Positions 8,975 to 17,375 of a DNA stretch of 64,000 nucleotides are shown piece after piece. The translations under genes were made by a program, and so were the position numbers. The notes below the pieces were generated by a model. It did no database searches. It had not been told where the DNA came from and saw only the letters and a program-made list of their open reading frames with translations. Location of the stretch: positions 3,556,188-3,620,187 of the forward strand of contig NZ_LT594621.1 of NCBI RefSeq assembly GCF_900091655.1. The letters are read 5' to 3'. Source of the DNA: Culturomica massiliensis (lineage in GTDB: Bacteria > Bacteroidota > Bacteroidia > Bacteroidales > Marinifilaceae). The first letter of the stretch is position 1. Each line of letters starts with the position of its first letter.

Positions 8975-9676
8975 TTATTCCTCCTCAAAATCTTCGTCAT
9001 CATGTCTCTTTTTGCCTTCTACAAGGATGACAATTTCACCTTTAACACCTTTTTCCGTAAAATATTCGATTAATTCGGTAAATGTACCCCTTTTAAATTC
9101 TTCGAATTTTTTGCTGATTTCCCGGGCAACACAGGCCATCCGGTTTGTACCGAAAATTTCTCCCATCTGTTCGAGTGCTTTTATAAGACGATAGGGCGAT
9201 TCATAGAAAATCAGTGTCCTGCTTTCTTCGGTAAGAGCAGTCAATCTTTTAATACGTCCTTTTTTCTGTGGTAGAAAACCTTCGAAACAGAAACGGTCAC
9301 AAGGAAAGCCCGAATTGACAAGGGCCGGAACAAAGGCTGTCGCACCCGGCAGACATTCTGTTTCGATGCCGTGTTCAATACAGGTCCGGGTTAGTAAAAA
9401 CCCCGGATCGGAAATCCCCGGCGTGCCGGCATCGCTTACCAAAGCTATATTTTCTCCTTTCTCCAGGCGTTCGGCAATTCTTTCGACCTGCTGATGTTCA
9501 TTGAACTTATGATGAGATTGCAAAGGTGTATTTATATCGTAATGTTTTAACAATGTCGATGTTGTCCGGGTATCTTCGGCCAGGATAAGATTTACCTCTT
9601 TTAACAGACGGATGGCTCTTAAAGTCATGTCTTCCAAATTACCGACCGGAGTCGGGATTAAATATAATTTCCCCAT
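8975..9676 (-). CDS. rsmI: 16S rRNA (cytidine(1402)-2'-O)-methyltransferase
   Basis: A 233-residue SAM-dependent methyltransferase of the tetrapyrrole-methylase fold. Diagnostic segments are LYLIPTPVGNLEDMTLRA at the N-terminus, ILAEDTRTT, and LVSDAGTPGISDPG. RsmI 2'-O-methylates C1402 of 16S rRNA in the decoding centre. Length is slightly short because the C-terminal extension found in some homologues is absent; the protein ends in an acidic tail (DDEDFEEE). It is a single gene on the minus strand. Confidence 0.95.
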   Translation of the reverse strand: MGKLYLIPTPVGNLEDMTLRAIRLLKEVNLILAEDTRTTSTLLKHYDINTPLQSHHKFNEHQQVERIAERLEKGENIALVSDAGTPGISDPGFLLTRTCIEHGIETECLPGATAFVPALVNSGFPCDRFCFEGFLPQKKGRIKRLTALTEESRTLIFYESPYRLIKALEQMGEIFGTNRMACVAREISKKFEEFKRGTFTELIEYFTEKGVKGEIVILVEGKKRHDDEDFEEE

Positions 9677-9841
9677 TTTACGGTGTTTTATTCTTTTTTA
9701 AAGGCGTGTTATTTGTGCTTTCAAAGATAGTTTATTTATCAATAATTGTAAAGTAAAAAAATACTTCTTCTTGCTAAATGTCTTTTATACAATATTTTGA
9801 AGATGATATGCAGGTGTTTTTCTAAAAAAAAATAGCTATTT

Positions 9842-9872
9842 TTTGGTGTGAAATAAAAATGTCGTATATTTG
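9842..9872 (+). promoter_or_regulatory. tRNA-Glu promoter (TTTG - 19 bp - TATATTTG)
   Basis: TTTG at 9842-9845 and TATATTTG at 9865-9872 have the ideal 19-bp spacing, and the first tRNA begins 20 bp later. Confidence 0.75.
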
Positions 9873-9892
9873 CATCCGCTAAAGCAAATAAT

Positions 9893-9964
9893 GGTCCGTT
9901 CGTATAGGGGTTAGTACGCAAGATTTTCATTCTTGTAACACGGGTTCGATTCCCGTACGGACTA
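9893..9964 (+). tRNA. tRNA-Glu (UUC)
   Basis: A 72-nt cloverleaf. Acceptor arms are GGTCCGT and ACGGACT (first pair G-U) with discriminator A. The anticodon stem CAAGA/TCTTG encloses loop TTTTCAT with anticodon TTC, and the T arm is ACGGG-TTCGATT-CCCGT. CCA is not encoded. Confidence 0.95.
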
Positions 9965-9984
9965 CAAGAAAAAAGAACACATAC

Positions 9985-10056
9985 GGTCCGTTCGTATAGG
10001 GGTTAGTACGCAAGATTTTCATTCTTGTAACACGGGTTCGATTCCCGTACGGACTA
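9985..10056 (+). tRNA. tRNA-Glu (UUC), second identical copy
   Basis: The 72 nt are identical to the copy at 9893-9964, 20 bp downstream of it and without a separate promoter box. The pair is probably one transcript that may continue into rpsT. Confidence 0.95.
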
Positions 10057-10090
10057 CACAAAAGAAGTTGAATATTATATATTTGAAGAG

Positions 10091-10342
10091 ATGGCAAATC
10101 ATCAATCATCAGAAAAAAGAATCAGACAAACTGCGACGAAGAATGCTAGTAATCGTTATTATGCAAAAACAACCAGAAATGCGGTGAAAAAATTGCGTAA
10201 TACAACTGAAAAAGCTGTGGCTGTAGAGTTGTTGCCGAAAGTTTCATCTATGTTGGATAAATTGGCTAAGAAAAATGTTATTCATGACAATAAAGCATCC
10301 AATATAAAATCTAAGCTGGCTTTACACGTCAACAAATTGTAA
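10091..10342 (+). CDS. rpsT: 30S ribosomal protein S20
   Basis: An 83-residue very basic protein beginning MANHQSSEKRIRQ, with the S20 hallmarks KTTRNAVKKLR and the C-terminal HDNKASNIKSKLA helix. It binds 16S rRNA in the bottom of the small subunit. The start is 34 bp after the second tRNA-Glu, so co-transcription is possible. A terminator follows at 10367. Confidence 0.95.
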   Translation: MANHQSSEKRIRQTATKNASNRYYAKTTRNAVKKLRNTTEKAVAVELLPKVSSMLDKLAKKNVIHDNKASNIKSKLALHVNKL

Positions 10343-10366
10343 GAACTTCTTCAAATTCAGATATGA

Positions 10367-10400
10367 AGAGAGTGTCCTCAAGACACTCTCTAGTTCTTTT
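10367..10400 (+). terminator. Terminator after rpsT
   Basis: AGAGAGTGTC and GACACTCTCT form a 10-bp stem with a short CTCAA loop, followed by AGTTCTTTT. Confidence 0.8.
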
Positions 10401-10472
10401 TAGGGGTATATCATTGCACTCTTTTTTGTTTCATGGAAAAGTTGTAACTTGTTTATCCAAATTCGTGGTGTT

Positions 10473-11216
10473 ATGGATAGACAATATATCCCGATAAAAT
10501 CATGGTCAAAAGAGAACAGGCCGAGAGAAAAATTGCAGAAAGAAGGCATTGCGGCTCTGTCGACGTATGAGTTGCTGGCCGTCCTGCTTCGGGCCGGACG
10601 GGTGGGGGAATCTGCGTTAGATCTGGCGCGCCGTATACTGGAGGACTGCCATAACGATTTGAATGTTTTGGCTCGTATGAGTGTGAGGGATTTGAGAACG
10701 AAGTATAAAGGGGTGGGGGTAGCTAAAGCTGCCGCTATCGTAGTTGCGATGGAAGTCGGTCGAAGAAGGGCGATGGCTGCTGTGGATGTAACGCAATCCC
10801 TTTGCTCCAGTATTGAGGTTTTTAATTATATTTCGCCTGTTTTGAAAGATTTGGATCATGAAGAGTTTTGGGTGATCTATTTAAATCGTTCCAACCGGAT
10901 ATTGAGGAGTGAACGATTATCTTCCGGAGGAATGACCGGAACGGTGATTGATGTCCGGATTCTTTTCAGAAAGGCTTTGGAGATGAAATCCAATGCGATT
11001 ATCATTGTCCATAACCATCCGAGCGGTTCGCTCTGTCCCAGTGAATATGATAAAATGATGACGGCTAAAATCCGGGAAGCAGGGAAATTGTTGGATGTTG
11101 TGCTTTATGATCATCTGATTGTCGGAGGGAGTTCTTATTTTAGTTTTGTTGATGAAAATTTGATTCATTTGCCGGAAGTGAAGATAAAAAAGGATAAAAA
11201 AATTGAAAAGGATTGA
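10473..11216 (+). CDS. radC: RadC family (MPN/JAB) protein
   Basis: From the ATG at 10473 the protein has 247 residues (MDRQYIPIKSW), which matches the usual family start; an upstream ATG at 10449 would add eight residues. The N-terminal half carries a helix-hairpin-helix segment (RTKYKGVGVAKAAAIVVAMEVGRR). The C-terminal half is the MPN domain with the metal-binding HNHPSGSLCPSEYD motif. RadC was once named a DNA-repair protein, but its biochemical role is not settled. It stands between two terminators. Confidence 0.93.
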   Translation: MDRQYIPIKSWSKENRPREKLQKEGIAALSTYELLAVLLRAGRVGESALDLARRILEDCHNDLNVLARMSVRDLRTKYKGVGVAKAAAIVVAMEVGRRRAMAAVDVTQSLCSSIEVFNYISPVLKDLDHEEFWVIYLNRSNRILRSERLSSGGMTGTVIDVRILFRKALEMKSNAIIIVHNHPSGSLCPSEYDKMMTAKIREAGKLLDVVLYDHLIVGGSSYFSFVDENLIHLPEVKIKKDKKIEKD

Positions 11217-11217
11217 G

Positions 11218-11258
11218 AAAAGCTGTCAGATCGATTGCGACAATCTGGCAGCTTTTTG
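11218..11258 (+). terminator. Terminator after radC
   Basis: AGCTGTCAGAT and ATCTGGCAGCT pair (one G-U) around CGATTGCGACA and are followed by TTTTTG. The T run also supplies the -33 TTTG of the grpE promoter. Confidence 0.75.
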
Positions 11259-11285
11259 TATTGGCAAAGATTTTGCTTAATTTTG
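11255..11285 (+). promoter_or_regulatory. grpE-dnaJ promoter (TTTG - 19 bp - TAATTTTG)
   Basis: TTTG at 11255-11258 and TAATTTTG at 11278-11285 are 19 bp apart. Predicted transcription start is near 11292, which supports the GrpE start at 11325 rather than the far upstream ATG at 11235. Confidence 0.7.
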
Positions 11286-11324
11286 TTATTGTCAATGAGA
11301 AATAATAATCAAAATTATAAAGAT

Positions 11325-11897
11325 ATGGCGGAAGAAAAAGAGAAGAAGGCAAAAGAAACCAAAACAAAAGCCGAAAGTAAATCCGAGACTACAGATCAGT
11401 CTGGAAAATGTAAAAATTCTGAACATGAGAATGTTGCAGAAGAAGATGTGAAAACAGAAGAGTTGGAACAACAGCTTGCGGTTGCGAATGATAAATATTT
11501 ACGGCTATCTGCAGAGTTCGATAACTACCGGAAACGGACGTTGAAAGAAAAAATGGAACTTACGAAAAATGCAGGCGAAAAAATATTGTCGGACATATTG
11601 CCCGTTGTGGATAATTTGGAAAGAGCATTGGCAAGTATGGAGCAATCGGATGATATCGATGCAATCCGGGAGGGTATCAAATTGATTTATGCCGGTTTTA
11701 AGGACTTTTTGGGCCGGAATGGTGTGAAAGAAATCGACTGCCAAAATAACGTATTCAATACGGACGAACATGAGGCCGTGACCAAGATCCCTGCACCGAC
11801 ACCGGATTTGAAAGGAAAAGTTGTCGATTGCATTCAGAAAGGATATAAATTGAATGATAAAGTAATGCGATTTGCCAAAGTGGTGGTTGGCGAATAA
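11325..11897 (+). CDS. grpE: Nucleotide exchange factor GrpE
   Basis: From the ATG at 11325 the protein has 190 residues (MAEEKEKKAKETK). The first 45 residues are charged and low-complexity, then a coiled-coil (LEQQLAVANDKYLRLSAEFDNYRKRTLKEK) and the GrpE C-terminal beta domain (NVFNTDEHEAVTKIP, GYKLNDKVMRFAKVVVGE). GrpE is the nucleotide exchange factor of DnaK. ATGs at 11235 and 11295 are rejected or less likely, because the promoter puts the transcript start near 11292. dnaJ follows 69 bp later, forming the usual grpE-dnaJ pair. Confidence 0.95.
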   Translation: MAEEKEKKAKETKTKAESKSETTDQSGKCKNSEHENVAEEDVKTEELEQQLAVANDKYLRLSAEFDNYRKRTLKEKMELTKNAGEKILSDILPVVDNLERALASMEQSDDIDAIREGIKLIYAGFKDFLGRNGVKEIDCQNNVFNTDEHEAVTKIPAPTPDLKGKVVDCIQKGYKLNDKVMRFAKVVVGE

Positions 11898-11966
11898 CGG
11901 AATTGAATTTTTTAATTTACGTTTATAGCTTCTGCTATAGACGTAAACTTTAATATAATCTAAAAG

Positions 11967-13121
11967 ATGGCTGAAAAAAGAGATTACTACGAAGTGTTGG
12001 GTGTATCGAGAAGTGCAAGCGCTACTGAGATTAAAAAAGCATATCGGAAACTGGCATTACAATATCATCCTGATAAGAATCCCGGGGATAAGGAAGCGGA
12101 AGAAAAATTTAAAGAAGCAGCAGAGGCTTATGATGTATTGAGTAATGACGATAAACGCAGGAGATACGACCAGTATGGTCATGCCGGAGTTGGCGGTGGA
12201 GCTGGTGGCTTTGGCGGAGGAATGAGCATGGAGGACATATTCTCTCATTTCGGTGATATCTTCGGAAATTTTGGCGGCTTTGGCGGTTTCAGTGGCTTTG
12301 GCGGTGGCGGAGGACGTGCTCGTCGGGTGAACCGGGGGTCTAACTTGCGTGTAAAAGTCAAATTGACGCTGGAAGAGATTGCTACCGGGGTAGAAAAGAA
12401 AATCAAAGTGAAGAAATATGTCGCTTGTTCACATTGCCACGGTAGCGGCGCAAAAGACGGTACCTCCTATACGACTTGTTCGACTTGTAACGGTAGCGGG
12501 CAGGTGACCCGGGTGCAGAATACGATTCTGGGACAGATGCAGACAACATCGACTTGTCCGGCTTGTGAAGGAGAAGGTAAGATTATCAAAGAGAAATGTT
12601 CTCATTGTAACGGAGAAGGAGTGCAGTTGTCTGAAGAGGTGATTCAATTGAATATTCCTGCCGGCGTTGCAGAAGGGATGCAGTTGTCTTTGAGTGGTCA
12701 GGGAAATGCCGCCCGCCGGGGAGGAATCAATGGAGATCTGATTGTCCTGATTGAAGAGCAGGAGCATCTGCAGTTGGTTAGGGATGGCAATGACCTTTTG
12801 TATAATGTTTTTGTGAGCTTTCCAGAGGCTGTCCTTGGTGATTCTGCAGAAATACCGACCCTTGAAGGTAAAGTAAAAGTGAAGGTCGAGCCGGGAACAC
12901 AACCCGGGAAAATTCTTCGTTTGAGAGGAAAGGGATTACCGGATGTAAACGGATACGGAAAAGGAGATTTGTTGGTAAAAGTGAATGTGTGGATTCCTAA
13001 AACGCTTTCGAAAGAAGATAAGAAAATCGTGGAAAAATTGAAAGATTATGAGGTTTTTAGGCCCGGTAAAACGGATAACAAAACCGGATTTTTCAAGAAA
13101 GTGAAGGATTTTTTTGAATAG
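11967..13121 (+). CDS. dnaJ: Chaperone protein DnaJ
   Basis: A 384-residue type I DnaJ. The J domain is at residues 1-70 with the HPD tripeptide (YHPDKNPGD). A Gly/Phe-rich linker occupies about 75-120. Four zinc-binding repeats follow: CSHCHGSG, CSTCNGSG, CPACEGEG and CSHCNGEG. The C-terminal substrate-binding region contains IPAGVAEGMQLSL and GDLLVKV. It stimulates DnaK ATPase activity and delivers substrates. Length is typical and all motifs are intact. Confidence 0.97.
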   Translation: MAEKRDYYEVLGVSRSASATEIKKAYRKLALQYHPDKNPGDKEAEEKFKEAAEAYDVLSNDDKRRRYDQYGHAGVGGGAGGFGGGMSMEDIFSHFGDIFGNFGGFGGFSGFGGGGGRARRVNRGSNLRVKVKLTLEEIATGVEKKIKVKKYVACSHCHGSGAKDGTSYTTCSTCNGSGQVTRVQNTILGQMQTTSTCPACEGEGKIIKEKCSHCNGEGVQLSEEVIQLNIPAGVAEGMQLSLSGQGNAARRGGINGDLIVLIEEQEHLQLVRDGNDLLYNVFVSFPEAVLGDSAEIPTLEGKVKVKVEPGTQPGKILRLRGKGLPDVNGYGKGDLLVKVNVWIPKTLSKEDKKIVEKLKDYEVFRPGKTDNKTGFFKKVKDFFE

Positions 13122-13181
13122 AAAACGTTCGTAAGGCCAAAATGAAAGGTAGAGAATAAATTTTCTTAAAATAAATATAAA

Positions 13182-14129
13182 GTGGTTACCCTTACCCAAT
13201 TGGAATATGTCGTTGCCGTCGATGATTATCGCCATTTCGCAACAGCTGCAGAAAAGTGTTTTGTGACACAGCCTACTTTGAGTATGCAGATTAAAAAAAT
13301 GGAAGATGATCTGGGTGTGATATTATTCGATAGATCCCGCCAGCCGGTTGTGCCCACGGATATAGGTTCGCGTTTGATCGCTCAGGCCCGTGTCGTATTG
13401 GCTGCTGCCGGTCGTCTGTCCGAAATTATAGCGGAGGATAAAGCAGAAGTTGCAGGTTCGCTGAAAATCGGAATCATACCGACCTTGGCGCCTTACCTGC
13501 TTCCGTTGTTTATCGGAGACTATATCCGGAAATATCCTGCGGTTCGGATTGAAGTGGAAGAAATGGTTTCGGAAGATATCATCCGTAGCCTGAAGCAAGA
13601 TACGATAGATGTCGGACTTTTTGTCACACCTTACCACGATGAAAAAATTGTCGAGCGGCCTGTTTTTTATGAGGAGATGCTCGTATATGCCAGTCCGGGG
13701 CACTCTTTATTGAAAAAAAATAAGGTGAACGTCAGAGATATCGCAACACCGGATATATGGATGCTGGGGGATGGACATTGCTTCCGGGACCAGGTTGTCA
13801 ATTTGTGTGAGATGAAAAATTTTCAACACCGTAACCTGCCTTTTGATTTCGAAAGTAATTCCTTGGAAACCTTGATGAAAATTGTAGACAAGGAGGGTGG
13901 TTTTACACTTATACCTGAATTGGCTTTGCAATATATGAGTGAAGAACATCGGCAACAAATAAGGAGATTTGAGGAAAATGTTCCGTTACGGGAAGTCAGT
14001 GTCATTTACTCCCGTTATTATATCAAACATAAACTTATTGATTTGTTGAGTGAAGAAATCTGTTCTGTCATACCTCCTCAAATGCTGAATAAAGAGAGAG
14101 GACGTATCGTAGAATGGAAAAATCATTGA
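13182..14129 (+). CDS. oxyR: LysR-type hydrogen peroxide sensor OxyR
   Basis: A 315-residue LysR-family regulator with an N-terminal winged HTH (MVTLTQLEYVVAVDDYRHF, TQPTLSMQIKKMEDDLG) and a C-terminal sensor domain. Two cysteines at 200 and 209 lie in GDGHCFRDQ and NLCEMKN, the same position and spacing as the peroxide-sensing Cys199/Cys208 of E. coli OxyR, so the redox switch is present. The start is a GTG at 13182, 60 bp after dnaJ. In anaerobic Bacteroidales OxyR controls catalase, AhpCF and Dps; none of these genes is in the window. Confidence 0.92.
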   Translation: MVTLTQLEYVVAVDDYRHFATAAEKCFVTQPTLSMQIKKMEDDLGVILFDRSRQPVVPTDIGSRLIAQARVVLAAAGRLSEIIAEDKAEVAGSLKIGIIPTLAPYLLPLFIGDYIRKYPAVRIEVEEMVSEDIIRSLKQDTIDVGLFVTPYHDEKIVERPVFYEEMLVYASPGHSLLKKNKVNVRDIATPDIWMLGDGHCFRDQVVNLCEMKNFQHRNLPFDFESNSLETLMKIVDKEGGFTLIPELALQYMSEEHRQQIRRFEENVPLREVSVIYSRYYIKHKLIDLLSEEICSVIPPQMLNKERGRIVEWKNH

Positions 14130-14161
14130 TTGTCATTTATAATATTTTTGTCTTATAAAGT

Positions 14162-14190
14162 CCGGGAGATAACTCCCGGCTTAATTGTTT
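14162..14190 (+). terminator. Hairpin between oxyR and ppa
   Basis: CCGGGAG-ATAA-CTCCCGG is a perfect 7-bp stem followed by CTTAATTGTTT. It is a plausible terminator for oxyR but lies only 17 bp before the ppa ATG, so a leader-hairpin role is also possible. Confidence 0.5.
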
Positions 14191-14195
14191 AAATT

Positions 14196-14873
14196 ATGGG
14201 AAATAAAATTAATGACCCGATAGCCAGATTAATGGGTTTGAGATATAAGTCTCATCCGTGGCATGGTTTGGAGGTAGGAGAGGATGCTCCGGAAGTATTG
14301 ACAGCTTTTATTGAGATGGTGCCGACGGATACCGTGAAGTATGAATTGGATAAGGTAAGCGGATATATAAAAATCGATCGTCCGCAAAAATATTCGAATG
14401 TTGTGCCGGCTTTATACGGTTTTATTCCGCAAAGTTATTGCGGGGATTTAGTGGCAGAATACTGTATGCAACAAACGAACCGTACCGAGATTATCGGAGA
14501 CAGCGATCCGTTGGATATTTGTGTCTTGACTGAAAGAACGATCGCTCATGGCGATATTATCGCCCGGGTAAGACCTATCGGAGGTTTCCGTATGCTTGAC
14601 GGTAATGAGGCAGACGACAAAATTATTGCGGTATTGAGGCACGATGCTACGTATCACGGTTACAACGATATCAGCGAATTACCCCACGTTGTGGTTGACC
14701 GTTTGAAACATTACTTCCTTACTTATAAGGATATGCCGGGTGAAGACGGACAGAAAAAAGTTGAGATCGTAGGGGTATACGGAAAAGAAGAAGCCCATGA
14801 AGTCATTCGCCGTAGTTTGGAAGATTACAAAAACCATTTTGAAGGGTTGGAAGATATCTTAAGTCGGGTATGA
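14196..14873 (+). CDS. ppa: Inorganic pyrophosphatase, family I
   Basis: A 225-residue soluble enzyme that hydrolyses pyrophosphate to phosphate. The metal-binding signature GDSDPLD (Asp102, Asp104, Asp107) is present, together with the YGFIPQSYC and VDRLKHYFLTYKD segments. It is about 40 residues longer than the E. coli enzyme, mostly through an N-terminal extension; this length is common in Bacteroidota. Its 3' end overlaps the 3' end of the convergent comM-like gene by 15 bp. Confidence 0.93.
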   Translation: MGNKINDPIARLMGLRYKSHPWHGLEVGEDAPEVLTAFIEMVPTDTVKYELDKVSGYIKIDRPQKYSNVVPALYGFIPQSYCGDLVAEYCMQQTNRTEIIGDSDPLDICVLTERTIAHGDIIARVRPIGGFRMLDGNEADDKIIAVLRHDATYHGYNDISELPHVVVDRLKHYFLTYKDMPGEDGQKKVEIVGVYGKEEAHEVIRRSLEDYKNHFEGLEDILSRV

Positions 14874-16415
14874 TATCCGGCTTCCCCAAGCTTCGCGGTC
14901 AAGACACCGGTATTGGATGGCTTCTGCAATGTGATGGGGGGTAATTTGTCCCGTACCGGCCAGATCGGCAATGGTGCGGGACAATTTAATAATCCGGTCA
15001 TAAGCTCTTGCCGATAATCCGAATTTTTGCATTGCTATTTTTAAAAGTGAAATACATTGCGTATCTAAAGGACAGAATTTTCTCAATAAGGCAGAGTTCA
15101 TCTGTGCATTGCTATGAATACCCGGGTAGGGACTGAAGCGTTCGTTTTGAATATTACGTGCCCGGATAACACGCTCCCGGATGTCTTTTGTCGGTTCGCC
15201 TTGCTGTGTGCCTGTGATCTTTTCCAGTTCGACAGGAATGACCTCAATGTGTATGTCGATACGGTCGAGTAAAGGCCCGGAAATCTTCGATAAATAACGT
15301 TGAATGGTTTGACCGGTACAGCTACATTCTTTTGTCGGATGTGTATAATAACCGCATGGACATGGATTCATGGAAGCTATCAGCATGAAATTAGCCGGAT
15401 ATTCTACGCTGAATTTTGCCCGGCTGACACTGATCTTCCGGTCTTCCAGCGGCTGTCTCATCACCTCGAGCGCAGATCTTTTGAATTCCGGAAGTTCATC
15501 AAGAAAAAGCACTCCGTTACAAGCCAGAGAAATTTCTCCCGGACGTGGAAAAGAGCCGCCACCGATCAAGGCAATGTCCGAAATAGTATGATGAGGCGAC
15601 CGGAACGGACGTGTAGAAATAAGAGCGCTGTTGCGTTTTAACTTACCGGCAACCGAATGTATTTTGGTCGTTTCCAGAGATTCTTCTGTCGTCATCGGCG
15701 GTAAAATACCGGGAAGTCTGCGTGCCAGCATTGTTTTTCCGCTTCCGGGAGGCCCTATCATAAGCATATTGTGACCTCCTGCTGCTGCTATTTCCATGGC
15801 ACGTTTTACGTTTTCCTGTCCCTTGACGTCTTTGAAATCGCAGGCTGTCAGTTCTGTATCGCCGATATTTGTTTGTGCGGGATCGAAAATAAAAGGGATG
15901 CCTTTGTCCTTTCCGTTGAGGAATGAGATCACTTCCCGGAGATGATGGAACCCGTAGACTTTTAATCCTTTTACAACAGATGCCTCATTGGCATTTTCGT
16001 AAGGCACGATCATATTTGTAAAACCGGCCGTCTGGGCATTGATGCTAATCGGAAGTACTCCTTTTACCGGAAGAAGTGTTCCGTCCAATGACAATTCTCC
16101 CATGATGACAAACTGCTCCAAACCCTCTGTCGGTATTTCTTCATTAGCAGCTAAAATGCCGATAGCCAGGGGAAGATCATAGGCAGAACCTTCTTTTTTT
16201 ACGTCGGCGGGAGCCATATTTACAATGATACGCTTACCCGGTATACGGGACCCGATTTCACGTAAGGCTGAATCTACCCTTTGCTGGCTTTCTTTTACAG
16301 CATTATCAGGAAGGCCGACAATGATGAATTTTGCCCCCCAGAGAATATTTACCTCGATTGTAATGGTAGTCGCTTCGATACCATTAATGGCTCCTCCGAA
16401 AATTTTAACTAACAT
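14859..16415 (-). CDS. comM: YifB/ComM family Mg-chelatase-like AAA ATPase
   Basis: A 518-residue protein with an N-terminal ChlI-like domain (GLPDNAVKESQQRV, IVNMAPADVKKEGSAYDLPLA) and an AAA+ core with Walker A GPPGSGKT and Walker B FLDELPEF. A Cys-rich insert (MNPCPCGYYTHPTKECSC) is typical of the family. ComM of Vibrio and Haemophilus is a hexameric helicase that promotes branch migration in natural transformation; its role in bacteria not known to be competent is unclear. The 3' end overlaps ppa by 15 bp. Confidence 0.93.
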   Translation of the reverse strand: MLVKIFGGAINGIEATTITIEVNILWGAKFIIVGLPDNAVKESQQRVDSALREIGSRIPGKRIIVNMAPADVKKEGSAYDLPLAIGILAANEEIPTEGLEQFVIMGELSLDGTLLPVKGVLPISINAQTAGFTNMIVPYENANEASVVKGLKVYGFHHLREVISFLNGKDKGIPFIFDPAQTNIGDTELTACDFKDVKGQENVKRAMEIAAAGGHNMLMIGPPGSGKTMLARRLPGILPPMTTEESLETTKIHSVAGKLKRNSALISTRPFRSPHHTISDIALIGGGSFPRPGEISLACNGVLFLDELPEFKRSALEVMRQPLEDRKISVSRAKFSVEYPANFMLIASMNPCPCGYYTHPTKECSCTGQTIQRYLSKISGPLLDRIDIHIEVIPVELEKITGTQQGEPTKDIRERVIRARNIQNERFSPYPGIHSNAQMNSALLRKFCPLDTQCISLLKIAMQKFGLSARAYDRIIKLSRTIADLAGTGQITPHHIAEAIQYRCLDREAWGSRISYPT

Positions 16416-16551
16416 AGGCCTGAAATTGTATTTACGCGAGAATAAGTTAACACTTTTTTAGAAGAAAATCAAGGGATAGGTGCTGTCAATAGCTGAAATG
16501 ATGATTTTTCTTCTGATCTGAAATCGCGGTTCTTCAGGGCCGGGCGGGCTT

Positions 16552-17334
16552 TTAGGCTTGATTTGAAATTAATACGACTTTTTCTCCGTCGAATACGGCA
16601 TAACTGTACCAGGTAATCCAGTCGCCGGTATTGATATAATGGCTGTTACCGCCGAGAGATATGTCCAATGGTAAATGACGGTGACCAAAGATAAAATAGT
16701 CGTAATGCTCTTTTTGTAATTGTTGGCGGGCAAATAGTTCGATATCTTCTTGTTCGGCTCCCCGGTATTTGTCTGCTTCGACCTTCCCGTTGCCTTTCAG
16801 ACGGGAATGGGATGACCATTTATGGGCGAGCGCAATTCCCCAATCGGGGTGGATGAGACGGAAACATTTTTGTAAAAAACGATTGTGGAAAATTTTTCGG
16901 ATAAAAAGGTAACCTTTGTCCTTCGGGTCCAATCCGTCTCCGTGGCCGATATAGAATTTTTTACCGTCAATTTCAAATATTTCGTCGTGGGTATGAACAA
17001 TTACACCACATTCCTGGGTTAAATAATCGAAAACCCAAACATCATGATTGCCTGTGAAAAAATGTACAGGTATGCCTCCATCCGTGAATTCGCAGATTTT
17101 CGCCAGAAACCGGACGAAACCTTTAGGTACAACCCGTTTATATTCGAACCAGAAATCAAAAATATCACCTAGTAAAAATAGAGTTCCGCACTCGTTTTTT
17201 ATCGACTCCAGCCAATCGATCAGGCGTTTCTCCCTTTCCCGGTTATTGTTTAAGGCAGAGGCTCCCAAATGAGCATCCGAGACAAAGTAAATCTTTTTCC
17301 CGTCAGTCTGAATTGTCGATTTGTCTAACCTCAT
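16552..17334 (-). CDS. lpxH: UDP-2,3-diacylglucosamine diphosphatase (LpxH type)
   Basis: A 260-residue calcineurin-like metallophosphoesterase. Metal-binding motifs are in order: SDAHLG, LLGDIFDFW, FTGNHD, GHGDG and FGHRH. The FDFWFEYK segment after GDxxD and the NTGDWITW C-terminal motif are typical of LpxH-like enzymes, which cleave UDP-2,3-diacylglucosamine in lipid A synthesis at the inner membrane surface. It stands between comM and the thioredoxin-fold lipoprotein gene on the same strand, 42 bp after the latter. Confidence 0.88.
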   Translation of the reverse strand: MRLDKSTIQTDGKKIYFVSDAHLGASALNNNREREKRLIDWLESIKNECGTLFLLGDIFDFWFEYKRVVPKGFVRFLAKICEFTDGGIPVHFFTGNHDVWVFDYLTQECGVIVHTHDEIFEIDGKKFYIGHGDGLDPKDKGYLFIRKIFHNRFLQKCFRLIHPDWGIALAHKWSSHSRLKGNGKVEADKYRGAEQEDIELFARQQLQKEHYDYFIFGHRHLPLDISLGGNSHYINTGDWITWYSYAVFDGEKVVLISNQA

Positions 17335-17375
17335 GGTACGGAATAATTAAGGTGCCGCCGGATGGAACCCTGTAT

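Noticed and set aside
11235..11324. N-terminal extension of GrpE
   Set aside because: The extension is hydrophobic, unlike GrpE, and the promoter at 11255-11285 starts transcription after the upstream ATG.
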